Assembly (NCBI RefSeq): GCF_019456655.1
Contig: NZ_CP080332.1
Location: forward strand, 4,278,001 to 4,342,000
DNA length: 64,000 nucleotides
Direction of reading: 5' to 3'
Source of the DNA: Mycolicibacterium diernhoferi
GTDB lineage: Bacteria > Actinomycetota > Actinomycetes > Mycobacteriales > Mycobacteriaceae
Shown: in pieces, positions 7,259 through 17,600 of the stretch
Layout of the letters: every line of letters starts with the position of its first letter
Numbering within the stretch: position 1 is the first letter of the stretch
Made by a program: the position numbers and the translations under genes
The notes under the pieces: generated by a model
The model's input: the letters and a program-made list of their open reading frames with translations, nothing else
Database searches by the model: none
What the model was told of the DNA's origin: nothing

Positions 7259-7942
7259 TCAGCCCTTAACCGATTGCCCCAATCCAAGCCAGCGCCGCCA
7301 TGGCTGACGCAAATGCTTGATCTTGCGCCCGATGTCTTCAAAACACTTATCGTGCACGTGGATGTCAAGACTGAGTTCGTGGTTGTTCGGCACCCCGGAA
7401 CTATTGAGCGACAAGACAGCGAGCAGACCAACCAGCCCGGTGATAAACCTATCCACGCTTGGGATCTGCATCCCCACCCAAGACGCAAGATCATCCAAAA
7501 CAGCGGAATACTCGTCCGGAGCCGAGACGCCCCTAATCTCCCGGCAGAGAATCAAAATCCCTCGGTAGAAGTCGAGCACCGTCGCGGCGGCTGTGTTCAC
7601 TTCTCTGGAGGTTGGTTCGTCTTCGTATAGGTCCCTATCTCCGAACAACCGCCTTATCTGCCCATTCCACGGCTGAAGCCGAGTCACGAGTTCCCAAAAC
7701 TTCGAGCCGACTTCGCTGTAATACAGCTCTAGCTCATCGACACTGCCGATCTTTCGCCCCGTGGGCGACCCGTAGCAGTCTTCGTGCAGATCAATCGTGA
7801 CCTGCATCTTCTCTTTGGCCTGAACGAGCAACGAGGTGAACGCCGCAAGTTCCCAGTACATGGGTTTATCCATGAATAGAACGGTCAATTCATCGGGATT
7901 TTCAGCGAGGGTTGCAATAACTAGACCATCGTCATCTAGCAA
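7259..7942 (-). CDS. Hypothetical cargo protein next to the integrase
   Basis: A 227-residue soluble protein starting MLDDDGLVIATLAENPDEL at a TTG that lies 9 bases after GGAGGAGG. Its GC content is visibly lower than that of the surrounding genes, with more Tyr, Ile, Asn and Lys codons, which suggests separate acquisition. It stands alone between the regulator and the integrase, the place where temperate phages often carry lysogeny-expressed genes such as superinfection exclusion or defence. No catalytic motif or membrane segment is seen, so the role is open. Confidence 0.6.
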   Translation of the reverse strand: MLDDDGLVIATLAENPDELTVLFMDKPMYWELAAFTSLLVQAKEKMQVTIDLHEDCYGSPTGRKIGSVDELELYYSEVGSKFWELVTRLQPWNGQIRRLFGDRDLYEDEPTSREVNTAAATVLDFYRGILILCREIRGVSAPDEYSAVLDDLASWVGMQIPSVDRFITGLVGLLAVLSLNSSGVPNNHELSLDIHVHDKCFEDIGRKIKHLRQPWRRWLGLGQSVKG

Positions 7943-8063
7943 AATGACCTGCCTCCTCCATCCCTCAGATCAAAATACGCATGACCCGGCAATCAGCACC
8001 TGTAACTTAACGGAAGCGAAGAGTTACGTCCGTGAGGAACTGACAGGTTGTCCGCTTCGTCGG

Positions 8064-9704
8064 TCAGGTACGAGCCGCGAGCATGTCTCGGATCTGCTGC
8101 TGTTCTTCCGAAAGCACGGGCTGGGGCCACGAGTCGGGCACCCGGATTTCGAGGCCGGACACCTTCGTCGAGCCCGTCGCCCCGCGTTGCGATCCGTACA
8201 TGACGAACCTGATACCCGAGTCTCTGAGCACCTGCCTACGGTCGGTGTCGGGGTCGCCCCACAGCTCCCCGTATGTCTGCCCGGTGCCGACCTCATCCCA
8301 ACGCGCGGGAACCACGGTCTCGGCAGACAGCTCCGCTTTCTTGGCAGACAGCGCGAGCAAGCGCGCTTTGTACATCTCCTCGTCGTCTACGAGTCCGTTG
8401 TCCGACTCCCATCGCAGACGAGCTAGCGACTGCTCTGTCTGGGCGAGTTCCTCGCTTCGATCCTCGCCGGGGACAAACACCCGGCGGGTCATCTCCCGAT
8501 TTCCGTGGTCCTCTAAGAACCGGCCCTGGATGAACTCCTCTACGTAGTCCAGCCGCAGCGAGCCTCGGCAGCCCGTCGTTGACCTTCCGCACCGCACATA
8601 GGTGTGCTCGGTGCCGCTCGACGACTTACGGCGGTGGACCGACAGCGAGTAGCCGCACTCCGGGCAGTCACAGCGGGGACCGATCTCAGGGCCACGCGGC
8701 CCTGAGGTGCCGTGGTATTCACAATCTGGCTTGTGGAGAATCGACCCGCAAATACCAATGCCGCCCAACGGGTTCGGTGTCATCTGCCGACTCTTTCCGC
8801 TCGCCGACCGCTGCGCTATCGCATCCTGTAGCTGAATCCACTGCTCAGACGTGAACGTTGGCTCGGCCATACGGATCGGCTGGCCTTCGGGGTCAAGTAC
8901 GAGCTTGCCACCCGCGACCCGCAGGCCTTGCAGACGCTGCGAGGTCAACGTTCGCTTGAGCGTGGTCACCGACCAACTGCCTTTACCCGCCGCTTTGGCG
9001 CGGTTCGTACGGTGCCCCGAGTCATTCAGCCACCGCACCAGTTCGGTGAGTGAGTAGTTCTCGTGGACTAGCTTGGCTTGGATCTGGTGCAGCAGTTTGT
9101 AACCCTCGGGGTCACGTTTCAGCGCCTTACCTTTGCCGTTGGGGTGCGGCACGGTCATGTATCCGAGCGGCGGCACGCCGTGCGATACCCGGTCGGTCAT
9201 CTTGAGCACCGCAAGACGGTCTGTCGCCCTGGTCTTGAACCTGTTCAGTTCGATGGCGGCGAAGAACGAACCGACGTAGATAAAGAACTCGCTCATCATT
9301 TGATCAAGTGAGTCACCCGCCGGGTGCAGGTAGTCGAGCACGACACCGTCACCGGAGAACGCCAAGATCTTCCGGTTGTCTTTGATCCACTGGGCGAACT
9401 GAACACAGTCCTTGGTTGACCTGAACGCACGGTCGATCTTGGAGAACACGAGAACGTCCCACTCATGCAGCCGTTCGACCGCCAACCACTCCCCGAGTTC
9501 GGGACGTTCGAACGGTGTCGTCTTACCGGCGGATACCCCGAGGTCTTGGAACGTCCCGACGATCTCGAATCCCCGGCCTCCGGCCCATCGGACACCCTCC
9601 TCGGTCTGCGCGATGTGCGAGACCTTCCGGGTGTTGGCCTTGTCGTCGTCAAGGTGGGAGACCCGCGCACCGACGACGGCGCGGAGCTTCCGGGTGTTGT
9701 CCAT
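8064..9704 (-). CDS. int: Large serine integrase (site-specific recombinase)
   Basis: 546 residues from MDNTRKL. Resolvase domain: R14-V-S16 gives the nucleophilic serine, with a later SKIDRAFRS region and an E-helix containing FFAAIELNR. Next come a recombinase domain (about 190-330) and a zinc-ribbon domain with CDCPEC and YVRCG...CRG, then a coiled-coil segment (EELAQTEQSLARL). This is the full architecture of phage-type large serine integrases, which join attP and attB and need a directionality factor to excise. No ribosome-binding site precedes 9704. A GTG at 9740 extends the frame into the host bcp remnant. The gene abuts attR. Confidence 0.92.
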   Translation of the reverse strand: MDNTRKLRAVVGARVSHLDDDKANTRKVSHIAQTEEGVRWAGGRGFEIVGTFQDLGVSAGKTTPFERPELGEWLAVERLHEWDVLVFSKIDRAFRSTKDCVQFAQWIKDNRKILAFSGDGVVLDYLHPAGDSLDQMMSEFFIYVGSFFAAIELNRFKTRATDRLAVLKMTDRVSHGVPPLGYMTVPHPNGKGKALKRDPEGYKLLHQIQAKLVHENYSLTELVRWLNDSGHRTNRAKAAGKGSWSVTTLKRTLTSQRLQGLRVAGGKLVLDPEGQPIRMAEPTFTSEQWIQLQDAIAQRSASGKSRQMTPNPLGGIGICGSILHKPDCEYHGTSGPRGPEIGPRCDCPECGYSLSVHRRKSSSGTEHTYVRCGRSTTGCRGSLRLDYVEEFIQGRFLEDHGNREMTRRVFVPGEDRSEELAQTEQSLARLRWESDNGLVDDEEMYKARLLALSAKKAELSAETVVPARWDEVGTGQTYGELWGDPDTDRRQVLRDSGIRFVMYGSQRGATGSTKVSGLEIRVPDSWPQPVLSEEQQQIRDMLAART

Positions 9705-9725
9705 AGTGCAGCACAGTACAACGTG
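9705..9725. other. Right attachment junction (attR) inside bcp
   Basis: To the right of about 9711 the plus strand reads AQYNVKATGHVAKLRRDLSV and a stop, the C terminus known for mycobacterial Bcp (Rv2521). To the left, homology ends abruptly in the integrase gene. The crossover therefore lies within these few bases. The left junction is not in the window. Confidence 0.7.
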
Positions 9726-9773
9726 AAGGCCACCGGGCACGTCGCCAAGCTGCGCCGCGATCTGAGCGTCTAG
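9711..9773 (+). pseudogene. bcp: 3' remnant of bcp (peroxiredoxin Q/Bcp)
   Basis: Only the last 20 codons and the stop of bcp are present (AQYNVKATGHVAKLRRDLSV). In M. tuberculosis bcp (Rv2521) is convergent with the Rv2522c peptidase gene, exactly as here: the two stop codons share CTAG at 9770-9773. The catalytic part of the thiol peroxidase would lie beyond the left end of the element, where the element would have to supply a new C-terminal end. Identification rests on remembered family sequence. Confidence 0.75.
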
Positions 9774-11107
9774 CTCGGGCCCCGGCCCAGCGCCTCCAGA
9801 AACAGCGCCTCGGACGTCGCGGCGCGCTCCAGCACCCCCAGGTGCAGGCTCTCGTTGATGCTGTGTGCCTGGGTGCCCGGGTCCTCCACCCCGGTGACGA
9901 GGATCTCGGCATCCGGGAACGCCGCGGCGAACTCGGCGATGAACGGGATCGACCCGCCCATCCCCATGTCGATCGGCTCACGGCCCCAGGCGGTCTTGAA
10001 GGCCGCGCGGGCCGCGTCGTACACCGGGCCGCGGGCGTCGATCGCGTACGGCTGACCGACGTCCCCGGGTGTCACGGTGACCTGTGCGCCCCACGGCGCG
10101 TGGTCCTGCAGATGCCGGGTCAGCGCCTCCAGATGCGCCCGCGCGTCCCCGCCCGGGGCCACCCGCATGCTCACCTTCGCCCGGGCCCTGGGCACCAGGG
10201 TGTTCGACGCCTTGTCGATCGGCGTGGTGTCGATACCGATCACCGTGATGGCCGGGCGCGCCCACATCCGTTGCACCACCGGGCCCGAACCGATCTGGCG
10301 CACCCCGTCGAGCAGACCCGAGTCCGCCCGCACCCGCTCCTCGCTGAACTCCACCTCGGCCGCCTTGGCCTCGTGCAGGCCCTGCACGGCCACGTTGCCG
10401 TCATCGTCGTGCAGGCTGGCCAGCAACCGGACCAGCACGCTCAGCGCGTCGGGCACCACCCCGCCCCACAGGCCCGAGTGCAGGCCGTGATCCAGGGTCG
10501 CCACCTCCACCACACAGTCGGCCAGTCCGCGCAGCGACACCGTCAGCGCCGGGATGTCGGTGCTCCAGTTGTCCGAGTCGGCGATGACGATCACGTCGGC
10601 GGCCAGCAGGTCCCGGTGCTCGTTCAGCAGTGCCGGCAGTGAGGGTGAGCCGGATTCCTCCTCGCCCTCGACGAAGACGGTGACGCCCACCGGCGGGTTG
10701 GGGCCCAGCGCCCGGAACGCGGCCAGATGCGTTGCGATACCGGCCTTGTCGTCGGCGGTGCCGCGGCCGTAGAGCCGCCCGTCACGTTCGGTCGGTTCGA
10801 ACGGCGCGGAATGCCACTGGCCGGGGTCGCCCTCGGGCTGCACATCGTGGTGGGCGTACAGCAGCACCGTGGGCGCTCCCTCGGGTGCGGGGTGGCGCGC
10901 GATCACCGCGGGGGCACCGCCCGACTCGACGGTGCGTACATCACCGAAACCGGCGTGGCGCAACAGCTTCGCCGTCAACTCGGCGCTGCGGTACACCTCG
11001 GGCCGGCGCGCGGGGTCCGCCCACACCGACTCGATGCGCACCAACTCTTCGAGGTCGGCTCGCACCGACGGCAGCAGCTCACGGACCCGCGTGACGAGAT
11101 CAGTCAT
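9770..11107 (-). CDS. M20 family dipeptidase/metallopeptidase (Rv2522c-like)
   Basis: 445 residues. Zinc ligands and catalytic residues of the M20 fold are visible: YAHHDVQP (H86/H87, D88), GRGTADDKAG (D119/D120), EGEEESGS (E149/E150) and a late GTQAHSINE His. An insertion with GGVVPDALSVL forms the lid/dimerisation domain. The protein probably cleaves dipeptides in the cytoplasm. It lies 96 bp downstream of acpS in the same direction, matching the M. tuberculosis order Rv2522c-acpS-fas. Length is normal for the family. Confidence 0.9.
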   Translation of the reverse strand: MTDLVTRVRELLPSVRADLEELVRIESVWADPARRPEVYRSAELTAKLLRHAGFGDVRTVESGGAPAVIARHPAPEGAPTVLLYAHHDVQPEGDPGQWHSAPFEPTERDGRLYGRGTADDKAGIATHLAAFRALGPNPPVGVTVFVEGEEESGSPSLPALLNEHRDLLAADVIVIADSDNWSTDIPALTVSLRGLADCVVEVATLDHGLHSGLWGGVVPDALSVLVRLLASLHDDDGNVAVQGLHEAKAAEVEFSEERVRADSGLLDGVRQIGSGPVVQRMWARPAITVIGIDTTPIDKASNTLVPRARAKVSMRVAPGGDARAHLEALTRHLQDHAPWGAQVTVTPGDVGQPYAIDARGPVYDAARAAFKTAWGREPIDMGMGGSIPFIAEFAAAFPDAEILVTGVEDPGTQAHSINESLHLGVLERAATSEALFLEALGRGPS

Positions 11108-11203
11108 GATCTCGAGGCTAGCCCCTCACCGGGACGCGGCGAGCGTGCGCAAACTCCTGCCCGCAAGCGGCGTGTCGACCAACAGACACGCACGCTCGCG
11201 GAA
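11108..11203. repeat. Intergenic nested inverted repeat
   Basis: GCGAGCGTGCG (11139-11149) pairs perfectly with CGCACGCTCGC (11189-11199). A second 7-bp dyad, GCGTGTC/GACACGC (11170-11176, 11185-11191), overlaps the right arm. The two folds are mutually exclusive. It resembles dispersed intergenic hairpin units seen in many mycobacterial genomes. Confidence 0.5.
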
Positions 11204-11593
11204 TCAGGCTTCGAGAATGGCGACCGCAGCGGCGGTGTCGGCCTCATGCGTCAGCGACAGGTGGATCGTCACATCCTTGAGATGCTCGGCGATCGCACCC
11301 GAGAGCCGCACCTTCGGCCGTCCCCACATGTCGGTGATGACCTCGATGTCGCGGTGGATGCCCTCCGGCAGCATCGGCTTCTTGGAGAAGCGCGACCCCG
11401 ACCAGGCCTTGATCACCGCTTCCTTGGCCGCCCACCGCGCCGCGAGGTGGCGCGCCGCCGACGAACTCTTGTCCGCGGCGTCGCGCCGTTCCCCCGGCGT
11501 GAAGGTCTCGGCGAAAACGGTGCCAGGCTGGTCGACCTGCTCGGCGAAATCCGGAATCGACACCAGGTCGATCCCTACTCCAACGATGCCCAT
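11204..11593 (-). CDS. acpS: Holo-[acyl-carrier-protein] synthase
   Basis: 129 residues from MGIVGVGIDLVSIPDF. It transfers 4'-phosphopantetheine from CoA to the serine of acyl carrier proteins, here the ACP domain of the adjacent FAS-I, which lacks its own transferase domain. Visible signatures are the GIDLV metal-binding Asp, FTPGE, the WAAKEAVIKA helix with catalytic Glu/Lys, and LSLTHE near the C terminus. A GTG at 11626 overlapping the fas stop (GTGA) is an alternative start adding 11 residues. The ATG at 11593 matches the length of M. tuberculosis AcpS. Confidence 0.93.
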   Translation of the reverse strand: MGIVGVGIDLVSIPDFAEQVDQPGTVFAETFTPGERRDAADKSSSAARHLAARWAAKEAVIKAWSGSRFSKKPMLPEGIHRDIEVITDMWGRPKVRLSGAIAEHLKDVTIHLSLTHEADTAAAVAILEA

Positions 11594-11622
11594 CCCGGAG
11601 ACGTTATCCGACTCTGTTCCCG

Positions 11623-14600
11623 TCACTTCGAGTAGTACTCGTCAGCACCCAGGCGGGCATCCGGATCGAGCAGCATGGCCGCTTCCTGACGCTTCTCCGG
11701 GGTTTCGTCGCCGAACCGGCGATCGGCCGGCTTCTCGTACAGCGCAGGACCACCGGCGATCGCCGAGGCCAGGCGCCGCTGACCGTCCAGCACCCGGGCG
11801 TTGGCCCGCGCCTGGTAGTCGGCCCGCTGATCGGCCGGCAGCGCGGCGATCAGCGCCTGCGGATGCACCAGCGCCACCAGACCGGACACGTGCCCGAACC
11901 CGAGGCTGGTCACCAGGCCGGCCTTGAGCGGGAACTTCTCGCCCAGATTCAGGGCCTCGCGGACCCAGACGAAGTGCTGTGCGTGCGACAGCTCGTCGTC
12001 GACGCAGTCCAGGCTGCGGTTCGGCGGGATGACGCCGTCGCGCAGGATCTGGCACAGACCCATCATCTGGAAGGCCGCAGCACCACCCTTGGCGTGGCCG
12101 GTGAGGCTCTTCTGGCTGACCACGAACAGCGGTGCACCCTTCGAGCGTCCCATCGAGGCGGCCAGCCGCTCATGCAGCTCGGTCTCGTTGGGATCGTTGG
12201 CCAGCGTCGAGGTGTCGTGTTTGGAGATCACCGCGATGTCGTCGGCGGTGACGCCGAGCTTGGCCAGCGAGCGCGCCAGCCGCGACTCACGTCCCCCGCG
12301 GCCTGCACCCAGGGCGCCCAGGCCCGGAGCCGGGATCGAGGTGTGCACACCGTCGCCGAAGGACGAGGCGTAGGCCACCACGGCCAGCACCGGCAGACCC
12401 ATCTGCACCGCGAGGTCACCGCGGGTCAGCAGAATCGTTCCGCCGCCCTGCGATTCGACGAACCCGAGCCGGCGACGATCGTTGGCGCGGGAGAACTTCG
12501 CATCGCTGATGCCCTTGGCCCGCATGGCCTCGGTGTCGGCGGTGGCCGACATGTCGCCGAAACCGGTGATGGCTTCCAGCGTCAGGTCGTCGTAACCACC
12601 GGCGACCACGAAGTCCGCCTTGCCCAGCTGGATCTTGTCGACGCCCTCTTCGACCGACACCGCCGCCGTGGCGCACGCCGCGACCGGGTGGATCATCGAG
12701 CCGTAGCTACCGATGTAGGACTGCACGACGTGTCCCGCGTACACGTTCGGCAGCACCTCCTGCAGGATGTCGTTCGGCTTGTTCCGGCCCAGCAGGTTGC
12801 CGTGATACATGGTCTGCATCGACGTCATACCGCCCATGCCGGTGCCCTGCGTGCTGGCCACCAGGCTGGGGTGCACCCAGCGCATCAGCTCGGCGGGACT
12901 GAAGCCCGCCGACAGGAACGCATCAACGGTCGCCACCAGGTTCCACAGCGCCAATCGATCGATCGAGCTGGCCATGTCCGGCGTGACGCCGTAGACCTGC
13001 GGATCGAAACCGGTCGGGATCTGACCGCCGACGGTGCGTGACAGCTTCACCTTGCGCGGCACCCGGATCTCGGTGCCGGCCTTGCGGGTGACCTGCCAGT
13101 CCGCACTGTCGGGCACCGGGGCGATGACGGTGTGCTCCGGGTCGTACTTCACGAACTCGCGGGCGTCGGCCTCCGAGGACACCACGAAGGTGAAGTCCTT
13201 GTCCAGGAACACCGACACCAGCAGCGGTGCGGAGTGATCGGCGTCCAGGAACCCGTCCTCGACCCACTCGCGGATACCGACCTTGGCGACCACGGCATCG
13301 TGGTAGCGCTCGACCAGCTCGGCCTCGTCGACCAGATCGCCGGTCTCGGTGTCGTACCAACCCGGCTTGGGGTCGTCCTCCCACTTGACCAGACCGGTGG
13401 TCCAGGCGAGCTCCAGGACACCGGCGGCCGACAGCTCGCCGGACACCTCCATCTCGAAGCGGGTCCGCGAGGAACCGTACGGTCCGAGCTCGGCGCCACC
13501 GACGATGACCACCATGTCGGCGGGATCGATGTCGAGGTCGTCCCACGCCGGCGGCGGTGCCGATGCGTATCCGCGCGGCGGCGAGGGCAGCGCCCGGATG
13601 ATTCCGGACTCGTCTTCGTCGGACTCATCGTCGGCGACAGCGGACATGTCCTCGCGGGCCTTGGCGGCCAGCTCGGCCATGTCGATCTCGATCTCACCCA
13701 GACCGCCGGTGAAGTCAACCTCGATCGGCGCCCGTGCCGCGGCAACCTTGGACTCGATGTTGCACAGCGACAACAGCATCGAGGCCATCTCGGCGGTGGT
13801 GTAGGTGGTCAGACCGGCCTCTTCGACGGCGCCCACGATGGCGTCGTTGTGACCCATCAGCCCGGTGCCCTTGGTCCAGCCGATCAGCGCGTGCGCCAGC
13901 GAAACCCGCTGGCTCCACGACGTTTCGGCCTTCCAGCGGGAGACCACGGCGTCCAGTGCGGCCTTGGCCTCACCGTAGGCGCCGTCACCACCGAACATGC
14001 CCCGGTTGGGCGAGCCCGGCAGCACCACGTGCAGACGGGACGCGATGTCACGCTCGGCACCCAGGTGCGACAGGCCGGCGATGAGCCGCTGCACGGCCCA
14101 CAGCAGCACCTTCATCTCCATCTCGGAGCGGGCACCCGCATCGGAGAGGTCCCCGGCGACGCGCGGTGCGGCGAACGGGAACAGCAGCGTCGGGTTCTGC
14201 GCGTCCTTGAGGTGGATTGCCTTGGGGCCCAGGTTCTCGGTCTGCTCGTTGCCGACCCACTCCACGAGTGCGTCGATGTCGGCGTAGGAGGCCATGTTGG
14301 CCGGAACCACCCACAGCGTGGCGTTGAAGCGGGCGTGGTCGCGGTAGAGCGTGCGGTAGAACGCCAGCCGGTCATCGTCGAGCCGGGAGGTGGTGGCGAC
14401 GACCGTCGCACCGCCCTCCAGCAGCTGAGCCACCACCGAAGCGGCGATCGAGCCCTTGGACGCGCCGGTGACGACGGCGACCTCGTTGGCGTAACCACCC
14501 TTGTCCGGGTTCTCCGCACCGGCCGCTGCGCGGCCGTACAGCGCGGCGTGCACATTGCGCCCGGCCGCCAGAGCCTTGCCCTGCCACCAGGTGGCCTGGG

Positions 14601-17600
14601 TGCCGACGACGTTGCCCGCACCCTCGAAGCTCTGCGACAGCCGCTCCCAATCCGTATCGATCTCGCTCTCGTCGAGCAGCCAGATCCGTGCCAGATCCTC
14701 ACGGGCGCTTGCCCACCGGTCGTCGAACACGACGGCCTTGCGGGCGTCGAACACCGGCGACACCAGACGCGGCCAGTCCGAACCGAGTTCGGTGGTGACC
14801 AGGTCGATCAGCTCGGCGTCGCTGACGGCCTCGGGCGCACTGACCGGGTTGTCCAGTCCGAGCTGACCCAGGATGGTGCGGGCTGCGTTGGCCAGCACAC
14901 CGTTGGGGCCGGTGACCTTCTCGGCGAATTCACCCAGCGCCGCCGAATCCACCACGCCGCCACCGGCGGCACCGGAGGACGGCAGGCTCACGGCGATGCC
15001 CTTGCGCGCGGCGACCGCGGCAACGGCGCCGTCGATGACCTTGTCGACCGAGGCCGCGTCGGCGAGGGCACCGTCGTGCAGGCCGCCCATGCTGCCGCCG
15101 CGGACACTGGAACCCTCACGGGTACCCAGCGCCACCTCCGCGGTCACGTGCTTGGCCCAGCCCGGGCCCAGTTCCCATGTCTTGGAAACACGTTCGGCAA
15201 TGTAGGCCGGACGCTTGCCGGATGGGCCGAAGACGGTGCGCAGCTGATCGTTGATCGAGTCGGACAGCACCGGGCCGAACGGCTTGTAGGTGCGGGCCAG
15301 CTTGGTCACCTGTGCCTTGAGACCCGACAGATCCGCCTCGGCGGCACCGTCGATGGCGCCGAGGTTCAGCTCGGAGCCCAGGTCCACCAGCATCTGGTTG
15401 CGTCGCGAGGACGCGCCGTCGGTGATGGACTCGATGGAGTCCAGCGGCTCGATCTGGTCGATGCGCATCTTCGATGCCAGCGCGATGAGCACCAAAGTGG
15501 CGTCGGCAGCGTCGAATCCGATGTCGTCGGGGCGGGGACCACCGCTGGGGGCCGCGGCGGGTGCCGGGGCTGCGGCGGGTGCCGCGGCGGCCGGGGCCGC
15601 CTCCGTGGACGCCTCAGGTGCCGAGACCTCTTCGGGCTCGGGCTCCGGGTCGGTGTCGGTGGCGAACAGCACCGCCGCATCACGCTCGGCGTTGAGCACC
15701 TCGGTGGTGTTGTGCGAGTACTCGGGCAGCTTCAGCGTGTTGGTCGCCAGTCCCGCCACCGTCGGAGCGGTCTTCACACCGATCTCGACGAACCGCTCGA
15801 CCCCGAGACCGCCGGCGGCCTCTTCGATGAACAGCAGGTCCTGGGTTTCGATCCAGCGCACCGGGCTGGCGAACTGCCAGGCCAGCAGCTCGATGACGAT
15901 CTTGCGCATCAACTCACGCGGACGCTCGTTGCGCCACGTGTCGTAGTCGGCGAGCACCTCGTCCAGCGGCTCGGCCGGCACCAGATCGCGGATCTCCTGG
16001 ATGAAGTCGCGGTCCAGCGTGAACGGCCGCGGCACCAGGTTCGGGATGTACTTGCCGATCAGCAACTCGGGATCTGCATCGGTGGGCATGACCCGCTCCA
16101 GGCTGCGCCGGAAGTCGGCGACACCGACGCGCAGCACCTCGGAGTGGAACGGCACATCGATACCGGGCACCAGGATGAACGACCGCTTGCCACCGCTGAT
16201 TTCGCGGCGCCGTTCGATCTCCTCCTCCAGCGCCTCCAGCCCGCGCACCGTGCCGGCGATGGCGTACTGCGAGCCACGCAGGTTGAAGTTCACGATCTGC
16301 AGGAATTCCCCGGTGCGCTCGGCGATCTCGGCGACGAAGGCGGTGACGTCATCGTCGGGCAGATCGATCTGCGACGGGCGGATGGCCGCCAACCGGTAGT
16401 TCGAGCGGCCCTTCTCGTCACGCGGCACGATGTCGTGCATCTTGGAGCCGCGGTGGAAGACCACCTCGAGCAGTGCCGGCAGCTCGTACACACCGGAAAC
16501 GCAAGCCAGCGCGGTGTATTCACCGACGGAGTGACCGCAGGCGATGGCCCCTTCGACGAAGGCGCCCTGCTCGCGCATCTCGGCGACCTGGGCCGCGGCC
16601 ACCGTCGCCATGGCGACCTGGGTGAACTGCGTCAGGTACAGCACGCCCTCGGGGTGGTGGTAGTGCACACCGGAGGCGATCAGGCTGGTCGGGTTGTCCT
16701 TGACCACGTGCAACACCGAGAAGCCCAGGGTGTCGCGGGTGAACTTGTCGGCGATGTCCCAGACCTTGCGGGCCGCCTTGGACCGGGCGCGGACCTCCAT
16801 GCCCATGCCCTTGTGCTGGATGCCCTGGCCGGGGAAGGCGTACACCGTCTTGGGGGCGGCCAGCTGCGCGGAGGCGGCCATCACCAGATCGCCGCCGACC
16901 TTTGCGGTGACCTCGACGATCTCGGCACCGCGGTCGATGCCGACCCGGTCGACCCGGAATTCGATCTCGTCGCCGGGCAGCACCATGCCCAGGAAGCGCG
17001 AGGTCCAACCCACCAGCCGGGCCGGCGGGGTGGCACGACCGTCGGTCGCGGTGACCACGTGCTGGGCGGCCGCCGACAGCCACATGCCGTGCACGATCGG
17101 GCCCTTGAGCCCGGCCAGCAGCGCGGCGGCGCGGTCGGTGTGGATCGGGTTGTGGTCACCGGAGACCACGGCGAACGCGCTCATGTCGGTGGGCGCGGTC
17201 ATGGTGACGTCACGACGACGGCGACGCGGGGTGTCGGTGGCGTTGTCGGTCATGGCACCGCCGGCACGCACCGGGTCCTCCAGCTCGACAGCGCCGGTGC
17301 GCCCGCGGATGGCGAAACGCTCCTCAAGGCGGGCGAGCTCGGTGCCCTCGGCGTCGCTGATGACCACGCTGACCGGCACGACGCGGCCGACCTCGGTATC
17401 GGTGGCATCGGAAGCCGTTGCGGTGACCGTCAATTCGGCGACCGACTTGGGCATCGGGGTGAGCAGGTGCGCGGCATGGTCCAGGTGGACCAGGCTCAGC
17501 AGACCTTCGATGACGGGGAATCCGGCATCGGTGACGGCGGAGCCGATGGTGGCGAACACCGCGGGCCAGCACTTGCCGACCAGTGCGTCGGGCACCAGGG

